Positions 8,106 to 17,451 of a DNA stretch of 33,809 bases are shown piece by piece. Position numbers and translations under genes: made by a program. The DNA lies in contig JAABQD010000025.1 of NCBI GenBank assembly GCA_011391635.1, positions 1 to 33,809 of the forward strand, read 5' to 3'. Numbering within the stretch: the first letter of the stretch is position 1; every line of letters begins with the position of its first letter. The DNA comes from Sulfurimonas sp. GTDB lineage: Bacteria > Campylobacterota > Campylobacteria > Campylobacterales > Sulfurimonadaceae. The notes beneath the pieces were generated by a model. The model worked only from the letters and a program-made list of their open reading frames with translations, did no database searches and was not told the origin of the DNA.

Positions 8106-8115
8106 TCCACATGCC
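8106..8115 (-). repeat. GGCATGTGGA motif, copy 8
   Basis: Intergenic between nadC and flhB, two bases after the nadC stop. Confidence 0.85.
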
Positions 8116-8131
8116 AATAAAGTAGTAAATC

Positions 8132-9184
8132 ATGGCTGATGACGCAGAAAAGACCGAAGAACCCACCGACAAGAAGATAGCTGACGCCAGGGAAGAGGGA
8201 AATGTCCCTAAATCCCAAGATGCTGCTGGAGTTGTTACTCTTTTTGTAGCGATTCTTGCACTTTTGATGCTTTTTCCCTATATGTCCGAGCATATGGTTC
8301 TTTTGTTTAAATACTACTTTTCATTGATTGGAACGCCTATGGATAAGCCATTTATGCTTGATATAGCGATTGTGACAATACGAGAATTTCTTTTAATTGT
8401 AATGCCTTTGGCAATTGCAGTCGCTGTTGCTGGGATTGTTGCAGCGGTCGCACAATTTGGTTTTTTATTTACAACAAAAGCAATAATGCCAGATTTTAAA
8501 AAAATTGATCCAATCAAAGGATTTGCAAATCTTTTTTCTATAAAAAAGCTCATAGACAGTGTGAAGATAACTTTTAAATCTTTCACGGTGCTTGGTGTTG
8601 GGTTTATACTCTTTTTTTATTTTATTCTAGAACTCCCAACCGTAGCACTTTTTGGATTGGATGATCAGATAGATTGGCTTTTAGATAAGATGATGGTTAT
8701 TGCTTTTACTATACTTTTTATTATTTTTATCTTTGCAATTATTGATGTATTTATTGTGCGAAAACAGTATTTTGATGGTTTGAAAATGAGCAAACAAGAG
8801 ATAAAAGATGAGATGAAAAATATGGAAGGAGACCCACATATTAAATCGAAAATTCGTCAAATTCAGATGCAAGCATCCAGAAGGAGGATGATGGCAGAAG
8901 TTCCACATGCCGATGTGGTCATTACCAATCCAACACACTATGCTGTGGCAATAAAATATGATGAACAAAAGACAAGAGCTCCTGTGGTAGTTGCAAAAGG
9001 AATGGATCACATTGCACAGCAAATCAAAAAAGTAGCCAGAGAAAATGGTGTCCATATCGTACAAAATCCACCATTAGCAAGAAGTTTGTATAATGAAGTT
9101 GACCTTGATAAGCCTATCCCAGAATCTTTGTTTGCAGCTGTTGCAGAAGTTCTAGCGTATGTTTACAAAATGAATAGAAAATAA
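8132..9184 (+). CDS. flhB: Flagellar export apparatus protein FlhB
   Basis: 350 residues. N-terminal ADDAEKTEEPTDKKIADAREEGNVPKSQD and four hydrophobic segments are characteristic, as is the cytoplasmic linker FDGLKMSKQEIKDEMKNMEGDPHIKSKIRQIQMQASRRRMM. The autocleavage site NPTH is at 266-269; cleavage between N and P switches export from rod/hook to filament substrates. It is transcribed after nadC with a 28-bp gap that holds one GGCATGTGGA-type motif; another copy encodes VPHADV just before the cleavage site. It is separated from the main flagellar cluster at 26-31 kb, as is common in this phylum. Confidence 0.97.
   Translation: MADDAEKTEEPTDKKIADAREEGNVPKSQDAAGVVTLFVAILALLMLFPYMSEHMVLLFKYYFSLIGTPMDKPFMLDIAIVTIREFLLIVMPLAIAVAVAGIVAAVAQFGFLFTTKAIMPDFKKIDPIKGFANLFSIKKLIDSVKITFKSFTVLGVGFILFFYFILELPTVALFGLDDQIDWLLDKMMVIAFTILFIIFIFAIIDVFIVRKQYFDGLKMSKQEIKDEMKNMEGDPHIKSKIRQIQMQASRRRMMAEVPHADVVITNPTHYAVAIKYDEQKTRAPVVVAKGMDHIAQQIKKVARENGVHIVQNPPLARSLYNEVDLDKPIPESLFAAVAEVLAYVYKMNRK
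8902..8911 (-). repeat. GGCATGTGGA motif, copy 9
   Basis: In flhB, encodes VPHAD. Confidence 0.85.
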
Positions 9185-9192
9185 AATAACAG

Positions 9193-9198
9193 TATAAT
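9193..9198 (+). promoter_or_regulatory. -10 box very close to the nrnA-like start (possible leaderless mRNA)
   Basis: TATAAT ends eight bases before the ATG at 9207, so transcription should begin at about 9205-9207. No ribosome binding site is visible between. If used, the transcript is leaderless or nearly so. Confidence 0.45.
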
Positions 9199-9206
9199 TC
9201 CAAATC

Positions 9207-10145
9207 ATGAATGAAATACTACAAAGAATAGAACAAGCAAAGCATATAGTTGTAATTTCGCATGTGAACCCTGATGCAGATTCACTTGGGAGTGCAAGTG
9301 CACTTTACACGCATATTTTGAGACTTCATAAAAAAGTTTCATGGTTCTGTGCAACGAAAAATATCAATCAGAAATTTTTATTTTTGCCATGGAGTGAAAA
9401 TATTAAAGACTCATTTACCTCTTCGGCTGATTTAGGCATTTCTCTGGATTGCGGAAATAGTGATAGACTGGGTGTAACACTGAGCTGTGATTTGATAAAT
9501 ATTGATCATCACGCTAGTAATGATGGATTTGGTAAGTATAATTTAGTTGATGTAGATGCGATAAGTACGACAGAAATTTTGTATAAATTATTTACATCCA
9601 ACAACATAAAGATAAATCCAAAAATGGCAACAGCAATCTACGCAGGGCTTTTGGATGACTCGGGTGGCTTTTTGGATACGAATGTCAATGGTACGCTATT
9701 TGCTACTGTTCAAAATCTCATTGAAATGGGTGCGGATTATAAATCGTGCAATAAATATCTTATTAAACAGCAAACCTTAGCATCTTTTAGACTCAAAGCG
9801 ATTATGCATAAAAATATGCAACTTTTTTGTAGTGGAGAAGTTGCTGTATTTTGTGTGAGTAATGAAGATATGAAGCTTTGTGGAGCTGTTGGTTCAGATT
9901 GTGAAAGTTCTCTTGAAGAGGCACTTTGGCTTCCGAATGTAGAGGTTTCTCTGTTGTTAAAGCAAAATAGTGATTTGAGTATCAAAGGCTCTTTGCGTTC
10001 GCATTCAAAAGTAGATGTTAATAAAATTGCTTCTCTCTTTTTGGGCGGTGGACATAGCTCAAGAGCTGGTTTTATGCTTAAAGATGGCACAACACTTGAG
10101 GGTGCAAAAGAGAAAATTTTAAAATTAATTTGTAAGGAATTGTAG
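9207..10145 (+). CDS. nrnA: DHH/DHHA1 phosphoesterase, NrnA-like oligoribonuclease/pAp phosphatase
   Basis: 312 residues. Metal-binding motifs of the RecJ-like DHH superfamily are in order: SHVNPDADSLGSA (H19, D23, D25), LDCGNSDR, IDHH, and AGLLDDSGGF; the C-terminal DHHA1 domain has LFLGGGHSSRAGF. The size and motif set match NrnA-type enzymes, which degrade 2-5 nt RNAs and dephosphorylate 3'-phosphoadenosine 5'-phosphate, rather than the larger RecJ. Expected to be cytoplasmic. It is followed one base later by the M23 peptidase gene. The exact substrate cannot be settled from sequence. Confidence 0.85.
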   Translation: MNEILQRIEQAKHIVVISHVNPDADSLGSASALYTHILRLHKKVSWFCATKNINQKFLFLPWSENIKDSFTSSADLGISLDCGNSDRLGVTLSCDLINIDHHASNDGFGKYNLVDVDAISTTEILYKLFTSNNIKINPKMATAIYAGLLDDSGGFLDTNVNGTLFATVQNLIEMGADYKSCNKYLIKQQTLASFRLKAIMHKNMQLFCSGEVAVFCVSNEDMKLCGAVGSDCESSLEEALWLPNVEVSLLLKQNSDLSIKGSLRSHSKVDVNKIASLFLGGGHSSRAGFMLKDGTTLEGAKEKILKLICKEL

Positions 10146-10146
10146 T

Positions 10147-11511
10147 TTGAAGAAAAAAAATAGAGGCTCTTCGTATGGTCTATTAATACTTTTAGCTCTG
10201 ATAGCTGGGGCTGTTGTTTATGTGAATAAGGCACCGATGTTTGAAAAAGATGCTCCAGAAATCACGATCAATAATAATGGCAATTGGAATTTAAAAGATC
10301 CTTTAGAAGTGGCTATTAAAGACTTTAGTGGTGTTAAATCATATAAAATCCAATTAAAAAATTCAAATGGTACTATGGATTTGAATCATGAACAATTTAT
10401 GACACCAAGTGAGAGTGTTAATGTGAAAATTAAGTTGCCAAGTAATGTGCATAGCATGGAAGATAAAACAATTACATTGTCTGTAGAAGCTCTTGATGCG
10501 AGTAAGTGGAATTTTTTTAATGGAAACTCTACTGTGCAAGAGTTTACTCTTGCCATCGATAAGAAAAAACCTCTTTTAAATATTTTGGGTAACTCCTACA
10601 AAATTACAAAAGGTGGTTCAGCTCTTGTAGTCTTTAAAGCATTCGATGAGAATATGAAAGAGTTGTATATTGAAGTTGGAGATAAAAAATTTCTTGCTCA
10701 GCCTTTTTATAAAGAGGGATATTATATTGCACTTATTGCTTGGTCAATGTTGCATGAAGATTTCAAAGCAACACTCAAAGCAAAAGATTTAGCAGGAAAT
10801 AGTTCTGAAATATATGTGCCACTCTATTTACAGCCAAAAGAGTATAAAGCTTCTTATATCAAACTTGATGATAGATTCTTAAAAGGTAAAATTGCTGAGT
10901 TAGCTTCAGAATTTGAAGAGACGCAAGGTGTAGAAGATTCGTTGCAACAATTTAAAATTATTAATGAAAAAATAAGAGCAAAAAATGAGCAACTCATCCA
11001 TAAAATCACATCCGTAGTACCAACTAAAATGATTAGCGATTTTAGTGTTACACCGATGTATCCTTTAAGAAATGGTCAGGTAGTCGCACAATTTGGAGAT
11101 TATAGAAAATATAGTTACAACGATGCAAATGTAAGTGAATCATACCATATGGGATTAGACCTTGCGAGTAATGCAATGGCAGAAATTATTCCAAAACTCA
11201 AAGGTGAAGTGGTTTTCGCAGATTACAATGGTTTATATGGCAACATGCCAATCATTCATCATGGATTAGGCTTATATACACTTTATGGACACTGTTCAAG
11301 CATCGCTGTGACAACGGGAACCATGATAGATGAGAATACTGTGATAGCTAACACAGGCAAAAGTGGTTATGCTATGGGAGACCACCTTCATTTTGGTGTT
11401 TTAGTACAGGGTATAGAAGTTCGTCCTCAAGAGTGGATGGATACTGAATGGATGAAACTCAATGTAACTGATGTAATTAAAAATGCAAAAGTGATGATAG
11501 ATAAAAGTTAA
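10147..11511 (+). CDS. Membrane-anchored M23 (LytM-type) peptidoglycan endopeptidase
   Basis: 454 residues. A single N-terminal membrane segment (about 9-25, SYGLLILLALIAGAVVYVN) anchors a periplasmic protein with beta-sandwich-like domains, a helical region (about 250-285), and a C-terminal LytM domain. The zinc ligands are visible as HxxxD in YHMGLDLAS and HxH in DHLHFGV. It probably cuts peptide cross-links in peptidoglycan, like the Csd/Pgp cell-shape endopeptidases of Helicobacter and Campylobacter; which one it equals is not clear. Start is TTG at 10147, preceded by AAGGA; it begins right after the nrnA-like stop. An M23 peptidase directly before lpxC is a layout I recall from C. jejuni. 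Confidence 0.88.
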   Translation: MKKKNRGSSYGLLILLALIAGAVVYVNKAPMFEKDAPEITINNNGNWNLKDPLEVAIKDFSGVKSYKIQLKNSNGTMDLNHEQFMTPSESVNVKIKLPSNVHSMEDKTITLSVEALDASKWNFFNGNSTVQEFTLAIDKKKPLLNILGNSYKITKGGSALVVFKAFDENMKELYIEVGDKKFLAQPFYKEGYYIALIAWSMLHEDFKATLKAKDLAGNSSEIYVPLYLQPKEYKASYIKLDDRFLKGKIAELASEFEETQGVEDSLQQFKIINEKIRAKNEQLIHKITSVVPTKMISDFSVTPMYPLRNGQVVAQFGDYRKYSYNDANVSESYHMGLDLASNAMAEIIPKLKGEVVFADYNGLYGNMPIIHHGLGLYTLYGHCSSIAVTTGTMIDENTVIANTGKSGYAMGDHLHFGVLVQGIEVRPQEWMDTEWMKLNVTDVIKNAKVMIDKS

Positions 11512-11535
11512 TCAAAATTTATAACTTAGGAATAA

Positions 11536-12423
11536 ATGATGTATCAAACAACTATAAAAAAAGCTGTTGAACTTGTTGGAATAGGGCTTCATAAAGGCTC
11601 TCCAGTGAGATTACGCTTGGAGCCATTAGAGCAAAATAGTGGAATTGTTTTTTATCGTAGTGATGTAAATGTTTCAATTGCTCTAACTCCTGCAAATGTT
11701 GTGGATACAAAAATGGCAACAGTCATAGGCAAAGATAATTTTGTTATTTCAACGATTGAACATCTTCTCTCCGCTGTTTATGCGTATGGAATTGATAATT
11801 TAAGAGTCATTGTAGATGCAGATGAAGTGCCTGTTATGGATGGAAGTAGTGCAAGTTACTGTATGCTTTTAGATGAAGCTGGAATCCAAGAATTGAAGTC
11901 ACCTAAAAAAATAATGAGAATTAAGAAGGATATTTTGGTACAAGATGGAGAGAAATATGTGAAACTCTCTCCCTCTCCAGATTTGAAATATGCATTTACT
12001 ATTAAATTTGCTCATCCTGTTATTAATCAACAGGAGTTTGTTTTAAACTTTACAAAAGAGAATTATAAAAATGAGATAGCAAGAGCAAGAACATTTGGTT
12101 TTTTACATGAAGTGCAGTATCTTCGCTCAAAAGGTTTAGCACTTGGTGGTTCGCTTGAGAATGCAATCGTTTTAGACGATAAAAAAGTTTTAAATCCTGA
12201 GGGCTTAAGATTTGGTGATGAGTTTGTACGCCATAAAATACTCGATGCAATAGGAGATATGTCTCTCATTGGTATGAATTTTATTGGAAATTATGAAGCG
12301 ATGGCTGGAAGTCATGATTTGAATCATAAATTGACCCTCGCTCTTTTGAAAAATCCTGAAAATTATGAGATTATTGAGCTTGTAGGTGAGAAAACAGCGG
12401 AGCTAGAAAAAGCATATGCTTAA
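11536..12423 (+). CDS. lpxC: UDP-3-O-acyl-N-acetylglucosamine deacetylase LpxC
   Basis: 295 residues. The zinc enzyme that commits to lipid A synthesis. Motifs: VGIGLHKGSPV, STIEHLLSAVYAYGIDN (first zinc His at about 76), the MDGSSASY loop, RHKILDAIGDMSLIG (second zinc His and Asp), and the catalytic GSHDLNHKL near the C terminus. Two adjacent ATGs (11536 and 11539) are possible; the AGGA at 11528-11531 spaces better with the second, so the true protein may be one residue shorter. It overlaps the next gene by eight bases. Confidence 0.97.
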   Translation: MMYQTTIKKAVELVGIGLHKGSPVRLRLEPLEQNSGIVFYRSDVNVSIALTPANVVDTKMATVIGKDNFVISTIEHLLSAVYAYGIDNLRVIVDADEVPVMDGSSASYCMLLDEAGIQELKSPKKIMRIKKDILVQDGEKYVKLSPSPDLKYAFTIKFAHPVINQQEFVLNFTKENYKNEIARARTFGFLHEVQYLRSKGLALGGSLENAIVLDDKKVLNPEGLRFGDEFVRHKILDAIGDMSLIGMNFIGNYEAMAGSHDLNHKLTLALLKNPENYEIIELVGEKTAELEKAYA

Positions 12424-12874
12424 AGGCGTTGATGTTGTTCTTGTAGCGCTCTCTTCTCCTATTCTCATAGGAATCTATGAAGATAATAAACTCATTGAGA
12501 CGCTTGAGAGCCAAGAAAAAAGTTCAGATGTATTGCCAAAAATTTTCGATGAACTTCTAACGCGATATACAATAGAAAAACTTTTTTATGCAAATGGACC
12601 GGGAAGTTTTATGGCAATAAAAATTTCTTATATCTTTTTAAAATCACTCTCAATTATAAAAAATATTCCGTTATTCGCAACAGATGCATTTTATTTTAAT
12701 GAAAATGCTCCTATAAAAGCGATTGGAAAGCTATATTTTGTTAAAGTTGCGTCAGAAATAATAACTCAAAAATTAGAAACAGTCCAAGAAGTAAGATTTA
12801 TGCTTCCAAGTGAACTTGATTATAGTGAGTTTAGCACAACGACTACACCACTCTATATGATAGGTGCTGTCTAA
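12416..12874 (+). CDS. tsaB: Short TsaB-like protein (tRNA threonylcarbamoyladenosine synthesis partner)
   Basis: 152 residues. The N terminus ([25 protein letters not shown]) and the loop [12 protein letters not shown] match the ASKHA-fold start of TsaB, whose usual loop is GPGSFTGLR. E. coli TsaB is about 230 residues, so much of the second lobe is missing; short forms occur at this place in related genomes as far as I recall. TsaB holds the TsaD-TsaE complex together in forming t6A on tRNAs. It sits between lpxC (eight-base overlap) and thrB. Family call moderate; function inferred from position and fold. Confidence 0.65.
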   Translation: MLKGVDVVLVALSSPILIGIYEDNKLIETLESQEKSSDVLPKIFDELLTRYTIEKLFYANGPGSFMAIKISYIFLKSLSIIKNIPLFATDAFYFNENAPIKAIGKLYFVKVASEIITQKLETVQEVRFMLPSELDYSEFSTTTTPLYMIGAV

Positions 12875-12891
12875 AAAAGGGAGAAATAAGA

Positions 12892-13773
12892 GTGATAGTA
12901 AGTGTACCAGCAACGAGTGCAAACCTTGGACCAGGATTTGATGCTTTAGGTTTGGCGGTTGATTTGAGAAATAGGGTTGAGTTTCATCAATCAAAATTTT
13001 TCAGTGTCTCTATCAAAGGTGAAGGTGAAAATAATCCAAGACTTAAAGGGAACAATCTTTTTATTAGTATTTTTAATGAGCATTACAGCCGTTTGACGCA
13101 AAAACAACAAAATTTTAAATTTACATTCTACAATCAAATTCCTATGTCAAGAGGACTTGGTAGCTCATCTGCTGTCATTGTAAGTGCAATAGCGAGTGCT
13201 CACGAAGCAGCTGGAATACGCGTTTCAAAACGCCGTATTTTAAATCACGCTCTTGTGTATGAATCCCATCCAGATAATATCACTCCAGCTGTTATGGGTG
13301 GTTTTAATGTAGCAACTGTGGAAAAAAACAAGGTATTTTCGCAAAAAAAACATCTTCCTGATTATATAAAAGCAGTTGTTGTTATACCAAATAAGCAGAT
13401 GAATACTTCAAAAGCAAGAACACTCTTACCTAAGTCTTATTCGAAAGATAATGCGGTTTATAACCTTTCGCATACGGCTTTGAGTGTTGGAGCATTTTTT
13501 AATGAAGATTGGGAAATGTTAAAACTCGCATCTCAAGATAGATTTCATCAAAAAGCAAGAATGAAAACATTGCCAGAACTCTTCAATGTACAAAAAGTTG
13601 CTTATGAAAATGGTGCATTAATGAGTACACTCTCTGGAAGTGGTTCAACATTCTTTAATATGGCATATGATGAAGATGCAACTGCACTCTCAGCAGTATT
13701 GTCTCAAAAATTTCCAGAGTTTATTGTGCAGATATTAGACTTTGATAACAACGGGCTTATAATAGAGAAGTAA
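12892..13773 (+). CDS. thrB: Homoserine kinase ThrB
   Basis: 293 residues, a GHMP-family kinase that phosphorylates homoserine in threonine synthesis. It begins [23 protein letters not shown], the typical ThrB N terminus, with the ATP loop [17 protein letters not shown] (about 83-99), [14 protein letters not shown], and a late [13 protein letters not shown]. Start is GTG at 12892 with a strong AGGGAG site upstream; no in-frame ATG lies near. It precedes ylxR-infB, an order conserved in Campylobacter. Confidence 0.95.
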   Translation: MIVSVPATSANLGPGFDALGLAVDLRNRVEFHQSKFFSVSIKGEGENNPRLKGNNLFISIFNEHYSRLTQKQQNFKFTFYNQIPMSRGLGSSSAVIVSAIASAHEAAGIRVSKRRILNHALVYESHPDNITPAVMGGFNVATVEKNKVFSQKKHLPDYIKAVVVIPNKQMNTSKARTLLPKSYSKDNAVYNLSHTALSVGAFFNEDWEMLKLASQDRFHQKARMKTLPELFNVQKVAYENGALMSTLSGSGSTFFNMAYDEDATALSAVLSQKFPEFIVQILDFDNNGLIIEK

Positions 13774-13782
13774 TCTCTATTA
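13760..13782. repeat. 9-bp hairpin spanning the thrB stop codon
   Basis: TAATAGAGA (13760-13768), loop AGTAA, TCTCTATTA (13774-13782). The loop contains the thrB TAA stop. There is no T-run behind it, so it is unlikely to be a standard terminator; it might affect translation or RNA stability. Confidence 0.4.
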
Positions 13783-13804
13783 AATCAAGTAACTTTTGGA
13801 TATA

Positions 13805-14068
13805 ATGGCAAAAAAATTTCATCTACCTATCAGAATGTGTATCTCTTGTCGAGGGAGATTTACTCAGAATCAGCTATTGAGATTTCAATGTATGGATGGT
13901 TCACTAGAAAGTTTTAATGGTTTAGGTAGAAGTTTTTATTTATGTAAAGATTGTCTTATTGAAGAGAAAAAAAGTTTAAAAGCACTTATGCGACAGTGTA
14001 AAAGTGGCGATAAAGATAAATTTACGAACAGACTAAAGGAGATCATCACTGATGATAGAAAAAGTTAG
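13805..14068 (+). CDS. ylxR: YlxR family (DUF448) RNA-binding protein
   Basis: 87 residues from the ATG at 13805; a TTG at 13796 would add three residues. It has the YlxR hallmark [12 protein letters not shown] at the N terminus, a basic QNQLLRFQ strand, and [14 protein letters not shown], corresponding to the usual GRGAYLC segment. YlxR proteins bind nucleic acid and are encoded next to infB in many bacteria; roles in translation or gene regulation have been reported for some. The gene overlaps infB by 17 bases. No clear ribosome site precedes the start, and a TATAAT overlaps it. Confidence 0.88.
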   Translation: MAKKFHLPIRMCISCRGRFTQNQLLRFQCMDGSLESFNGLGRSFYLCKDCLIEEKKSLKALMRQCKSGDKDKFTNRLKEIITDDRKS

Positions 14069-16649
14069 GATACACGAAATTTCAAAAGAGCTAGGGATAT
14101 CTTCAAAAGATGTTTTGAAAAAAGCTTTAGATATGGGTATGGACATAAAGTCAGCACAAAGTACAGTAAGCATGGAACAGGCTGATGAATTGATGAAATA
14201 CATCATGAACGGTGAAGCTGTAGAAGCTGCACCAAAAGAAGCTGTGCAAGAACCAAAAAAAGTTAAAAGTGATACTCCTCAAGAAACTGTTGGTAATACA
14301 ATTAAAACAGAAGTTGCAAAAAAAGTTGAAGCTGAAGTTGAGAAAGTTGTAGATAGCAATTTGAATGAGATAAAAGCAACAGTGAATATTCAAGATTCTC
14401 AAATGCCAACTACGCAAAAAACTTCAGAGAGTGCAAGTACAGAAGAACCTCAAGAAGTGGAACAACAGGTTAAAAAATCTGGTCTTAAAATAGTTAAAAA
14501 GAATAAACCAAAAATTGAAGAAAAATTTGAAGCTCCTGAAAAGCATGTAAGTGTCTCTTCTTATGGAAAAATGAGTGCTGAAGTATTAGAAGAGTTAGCA
14601 CAAAAGAAAAAATCTAAACAAACTTCAGGAATTGCTAAAAAACAAGAGCAGGGTGTAAAAATTGATATTTTTGGTGGTTCCATGAGTGAAGTTTCCATGG
14701 ATATTGAAGACCAAATTGTTCTTTTAGATTTGAACTCAACAGAACGAGCTCACTATGCAGTTGAAGAGTCGAAAAAACCGAAAGAGCCAAAACCAATCGG
14801 AAGAAATTCTAATAAAAAGGCGGGAAGTAAAGTCAAAAAAGTTTCTCGTGATAAAAGAAAAACATATAAAAAAGATAAACCAGAAGATGTGATAATTACA
14901 CATGTTGAAATCCCAGAAGATATCCGTGTTTATGAGTTTGCAGAAGCGTTAAATAGACCAATTACAGATATCATCAAAGTTCTTTTTGATCTTGGTTTAA
15001 TGATGACAAAAAATGACTTTTTAGGCAAAGATGAGATAGAAATTTTATCTGAAACTTTTGAGGTAGAAGTAACTATTGTTGATCCTAAAGATGCATTTAA
15101 TTATGAAGATGATTTAAATGAAGAGATAGATGAAAATGCAACTGAGAGACCTCCAGTAATTACAATTATGGGGCATGTTGACCATGGTAAAACATCTCTT
15201 CTTGATGCGATTAGAAAAGCTAAAGTTGCTTCTAGTGAAGCCGGTGGAATCACACAGCATATCGGTGCATATACGATTGAGCAACATGGTAAAGCAATTA
15301 CTTTCTTAGATACTCCAGGTCACGCAGCATTTAGTTCTATGCGTCAAAGAGGGACAGATTTAACAGATATTATCGTTATAGTTGTTGCAGCGGATGATGG
15401 TGTAAAACCTCAAACAGAAGAAGTTATTAAACTAGCAAAAGAGTCTAAAGTTCCAATTATTATCGCTCTCAATAAAATGGATAAAGAGTCAGCAAATCCT
15501 GACCATGTAAAGGGTCAAATGGCTGAGCGAGGCTTAAATCCTGTAGAGTGGGGTGGAGATATAGAGTTTATTCCAATCTCTGCAAAAACAGGTATGGGGA
15601 TTGAAGAGTTACTAGAAAATATTCTTATTACTGCAGAAGTTTTAGATCTCAAAGCAAATGAAAATGCAATGGCAAAAGCTGCTGTTGTTGAGTCGTCACT
15701 TGAAAAAGGTCGTGGACCAGTTGCAACTGTAATCGTTCAAAATGGTACACTCAGAGTGGGCGATTATGTTGTTTGTGGAAGTGCTTATGGTCGTGTAAAA
15801 GCGATGCTTGATGAGAACAACAAACAAATAAAAATACTCAAACCAAGTCATACTGCCGTAGTTGCAGGGTTGAATGAAGTTCCATCGTCTGGTGAAATCA
15901 TGATGGCGATGAACAGTGATAAAGAGGCGAGAGAGTACGCACAAAAACGCCATGAGTATGATAGACATAGAGAACTTTCACATAGTACGAAATCAACGCT
16001 TGAAGATATGACATCTATGATAGCAGAGGGTCGTCTCAAAACTCTTAAAGTGGTTCTTAAAACAGATGTTCACGGTTCTCTCGAAGCGATTCGCTCAGCG
16101 TTGAATGAACTTAGAAATGAAGAGGTCAAAATCAATGTTATCTCTTCAGGCGTGGGTGGAATCACAGAAAATGATGTTGAGTTAGTTTCTAACAGTGAGA
16201 ACTGTGTTCTTCTTGGGTTTAATGTGCGTCCTACTGGAAATGTAACAGCTTTAGCAAAACAAAGAAGTGTAGAGATTCGTACATACTCAATTATCTATAA
16301 ACTTCTTGATGATATGACTGGAATGCTTACAGGTATGATGGCACCAGTCTTTACAGAGACAAATACTGGACAAGCAGAAGTTCGTGATATCTTCAAATCA
16401 CCAAAAGGCATGGTTGCTGGATGTGTTGTTGTTGAAGGTAAGCTTGTGCGTGGTGGACTTGTGCGAGTTATTCGTGCTGGTGTGGTTGTTTATGAGGGCG
16501 AACTCACTTCACTCAAACGCTTCAAAGATGATGTCGAAGAGATTGGAAATGGGTATGAGTGTGGAGTCGTTATTAAAGGGTACGAAGATGTAGTCGTTGG
16601 TGATGTTATCGAAACATTCAAAAAAGTTGAGCAAAAAGTATCTCTGTGA
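14052..16649 (+). CDS. infB: Translation initiation factor IF-2
   Basis: 865 residues. The N-terminal IF2_N domain ([25 protein letters not shown]) is followed by a long low-complexity, charged linker (about 50-275), a second IF2_N-like part ([27 protein letters not shown]), then the GTPase core: GHVDHGKT at 374-381, DTPGHAAF, and NKMD. Domains II-IV with the fMet-tRNA-binding C-terminal domain complete it. It places initiator tRNA on the 30S subunit. The start overlaps ylxR, and its TGA shares bases with the GTG of rbfA (GTGA). Confidence 0.98.
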   Translation: MIEKVRIHEISKELGISSKDVLKKALDMGMDIKSAQSTVSMEQADELMKYIMNGEAVEAAPKEAVQEPKKVKSDTPQETVGNTIKTEVAKKVEAEVEKVVDSNLNEIKATVNIQDSQMPTTQKTSESASTEEPQEVEQQVKKSGLKIVKKNKPKIEEKFEAPEKHVSVSSYGKMSAEVLEELAQKKKSKQTSGIAKKQEQGVKIDIFGGSMSEVSMDIEDQIVLLDLNSTERAHYAVEESKKPKEPKPIGRNSNKKAGSKVKKVSRDKRKTYKKDKPEDVIITHVEIPEDIRVYEFAEALNRPITDIIKVLFDLGLMMTKNDFLGKDEIEILSETFEVEVTIVDPKDAFNYEDDLNEEIDENATERPPVITIMGHVDHGKTSLLDAIRKAKVASSEAGGITQHIGAYTIEQHGKAITFLDTPGHAAFSSMRQRGTDLTDIIVIVVAADDGVKPQTEEVIKLAKESKVPIIIALNKMDKESANPDHVKGQMAERGLNPVEWGGDIEFIPISAKTGMGIEELLENILITAEVLDLKANENAMAKAAVVESSLEKGRGPVATVIVQNGTLRVGDYVVCGSAYGRVKAMLDENNKQIKILKPSHTAVVAGLNEVPSSGEIMMAMNSDKEAREYAQKRHEYDRHRELSHSTKSTLEDMTSMIAEGRLKTLKVVLKTDVHGSLEAIRSALNELRNEEVKINVISSGVGGITENDVELVSNSENCVLLGFNVRPTGNVTALAKQRSVEIRTYSIIYKLLDDMTGMLTGMMAPVFTETNTGQAEVRDIFKSPKGMVAGCVVVEGKLVRGGLVRVIRAGVVVYEGELTSLKRFKDDVEEIGNGYECGVVIKGYEDVVVGDVIETFKKVEQKVSL

Positions 16650-17002
16650 CAGAAGCACAAATTAAGTTAAAGAGAACAGAATCTATCCTTCTGGAGCTTA
16701 TTCCAGAGGCTCTGGGTGCACTCAATGACAAAAGACTTCATGAGTTGGATGTTTTGGAAGTGAAATGTTCTCGTGGCAAAAGTGATGCAAAAGTCTATCT
16801 CAATCCAGCTTCGTATAGTGAGGAAGAGAAGAGAACTTTTATAAGTTTACTTAAAAAAGCACGTCCTATAATCGAGACACACTGTCTCAAAGACCAAGGT
16901 TGGTATCGTTGCCCAAATTTTACATTTGAGTTTGATGAACAACTGCAAAAATCACAGAGTATGGAAGAGCTTTTCAAAAAGATTGCAAAGGAGACAAAAT
17001 GA
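16646..17002 (+). CDS. rbfA: Ribosome-binding factor A
   Basis: 118 residues, with a KH-like fold pattern: [51 protein letters not shown], matching RbfA in order and length. It aids late maturation of the 30S subunit and 16S 5' end processing. Start is GTG at 16646 inside the infB stop; its own stop overlaps the rimP ATG by four bases. The infB-rbfA-rimP order is standard in this phylum. Confidence 0.9.
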   Translation: MTEAQIKLKRTESILLELIPEALGALNDKRLHELDVLEVKCSRGKSDAKVYLNPASYSEEEKRTFISLLKKARPIIETHCLKDQGWYRCPNFTFEFDEQLQKSQSMEELFKKIAKETK

Positions 17003-17451
17003 GTTTAGAGAGTGATATCAAATCATTAGTAAAATCCCTTGATTTAGAGCTTTATGATACAACTGTAACGAGTGAGAATGATGAGACAATTTACCGAATC
17101 GGTGTTGTTTCAGCTCAAATGGATGAGAGTGGCAAACGCATAGGAGTTCCTATGGATACTTATGTGGCACTCACACATCTTATCTCTCCACTGCTTGATG
17201 TAACACCTCCAGTCTCTGGCGAGTACAGACTTGAAGTTGGAAGCCCAGGGATTGAGCGAAAATTATCAAATATAAACCATTTTAAGATGTCTATCGGCGA
17301 AAAAATCTCTATCTTGGCAACAAATAAAGAGAAATACAAAGGTAAACTTTTAAGAGTCGATGGCAATAAAATATTTTTAGAAGTAGATGGACAAGAGGTT
17401 GAGATGGATTTTAGTGAAATCTCAAAAGCAAAAACATATTTTGAATGGTAA
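16999..17451 (+). CDS. rimP: Ribosome maturation factor RimP
   Basis: 150 residues. N-terminal domain pattern SLVKSLDLELYDTTV...YRIGVVSAQ, then DVTPPVSGEYRLEVGSPGIERKLSNINHFKMSIGEKI, the most conserved RimP segment, and a C-terminal SH3-like domain (KGKLLRVDGNKIFLEVDGQEVEMDFSEISKAKTYFEW). It assists 30S assembly. It overlaps rbfA (ATGA) and ribD (seven bases). Confidence 0.95.
   Translation: MSLESDIKSLVKSLDLELYDTTVTSENDETIYRIGVVSAQMDESGKRIGVPMDTYVALTHLISPLLDVTPPVSGEYRLEVGSPGIERKLSNINHFKMSIGEKISILATNKEKYKGKLLRVDGNKIFLEVDGQEVEMDFSEISKAKTYFEW

Noticed and set aside
13801..13806. TATAAT just at the ylxR start as a promoter
   Set aside because: It overlaps the ATG, so transcription from it would start inside the gene and miss the conserved N terminus; likely chance in AT-rich DNA.
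15171..15194. GGCATGTTG in infB as a motif copy
   Set aside because: It encodes the invariant GHVDHGKT loop of IF-2 and lacks the second G of the motif; explained by protein constraint.
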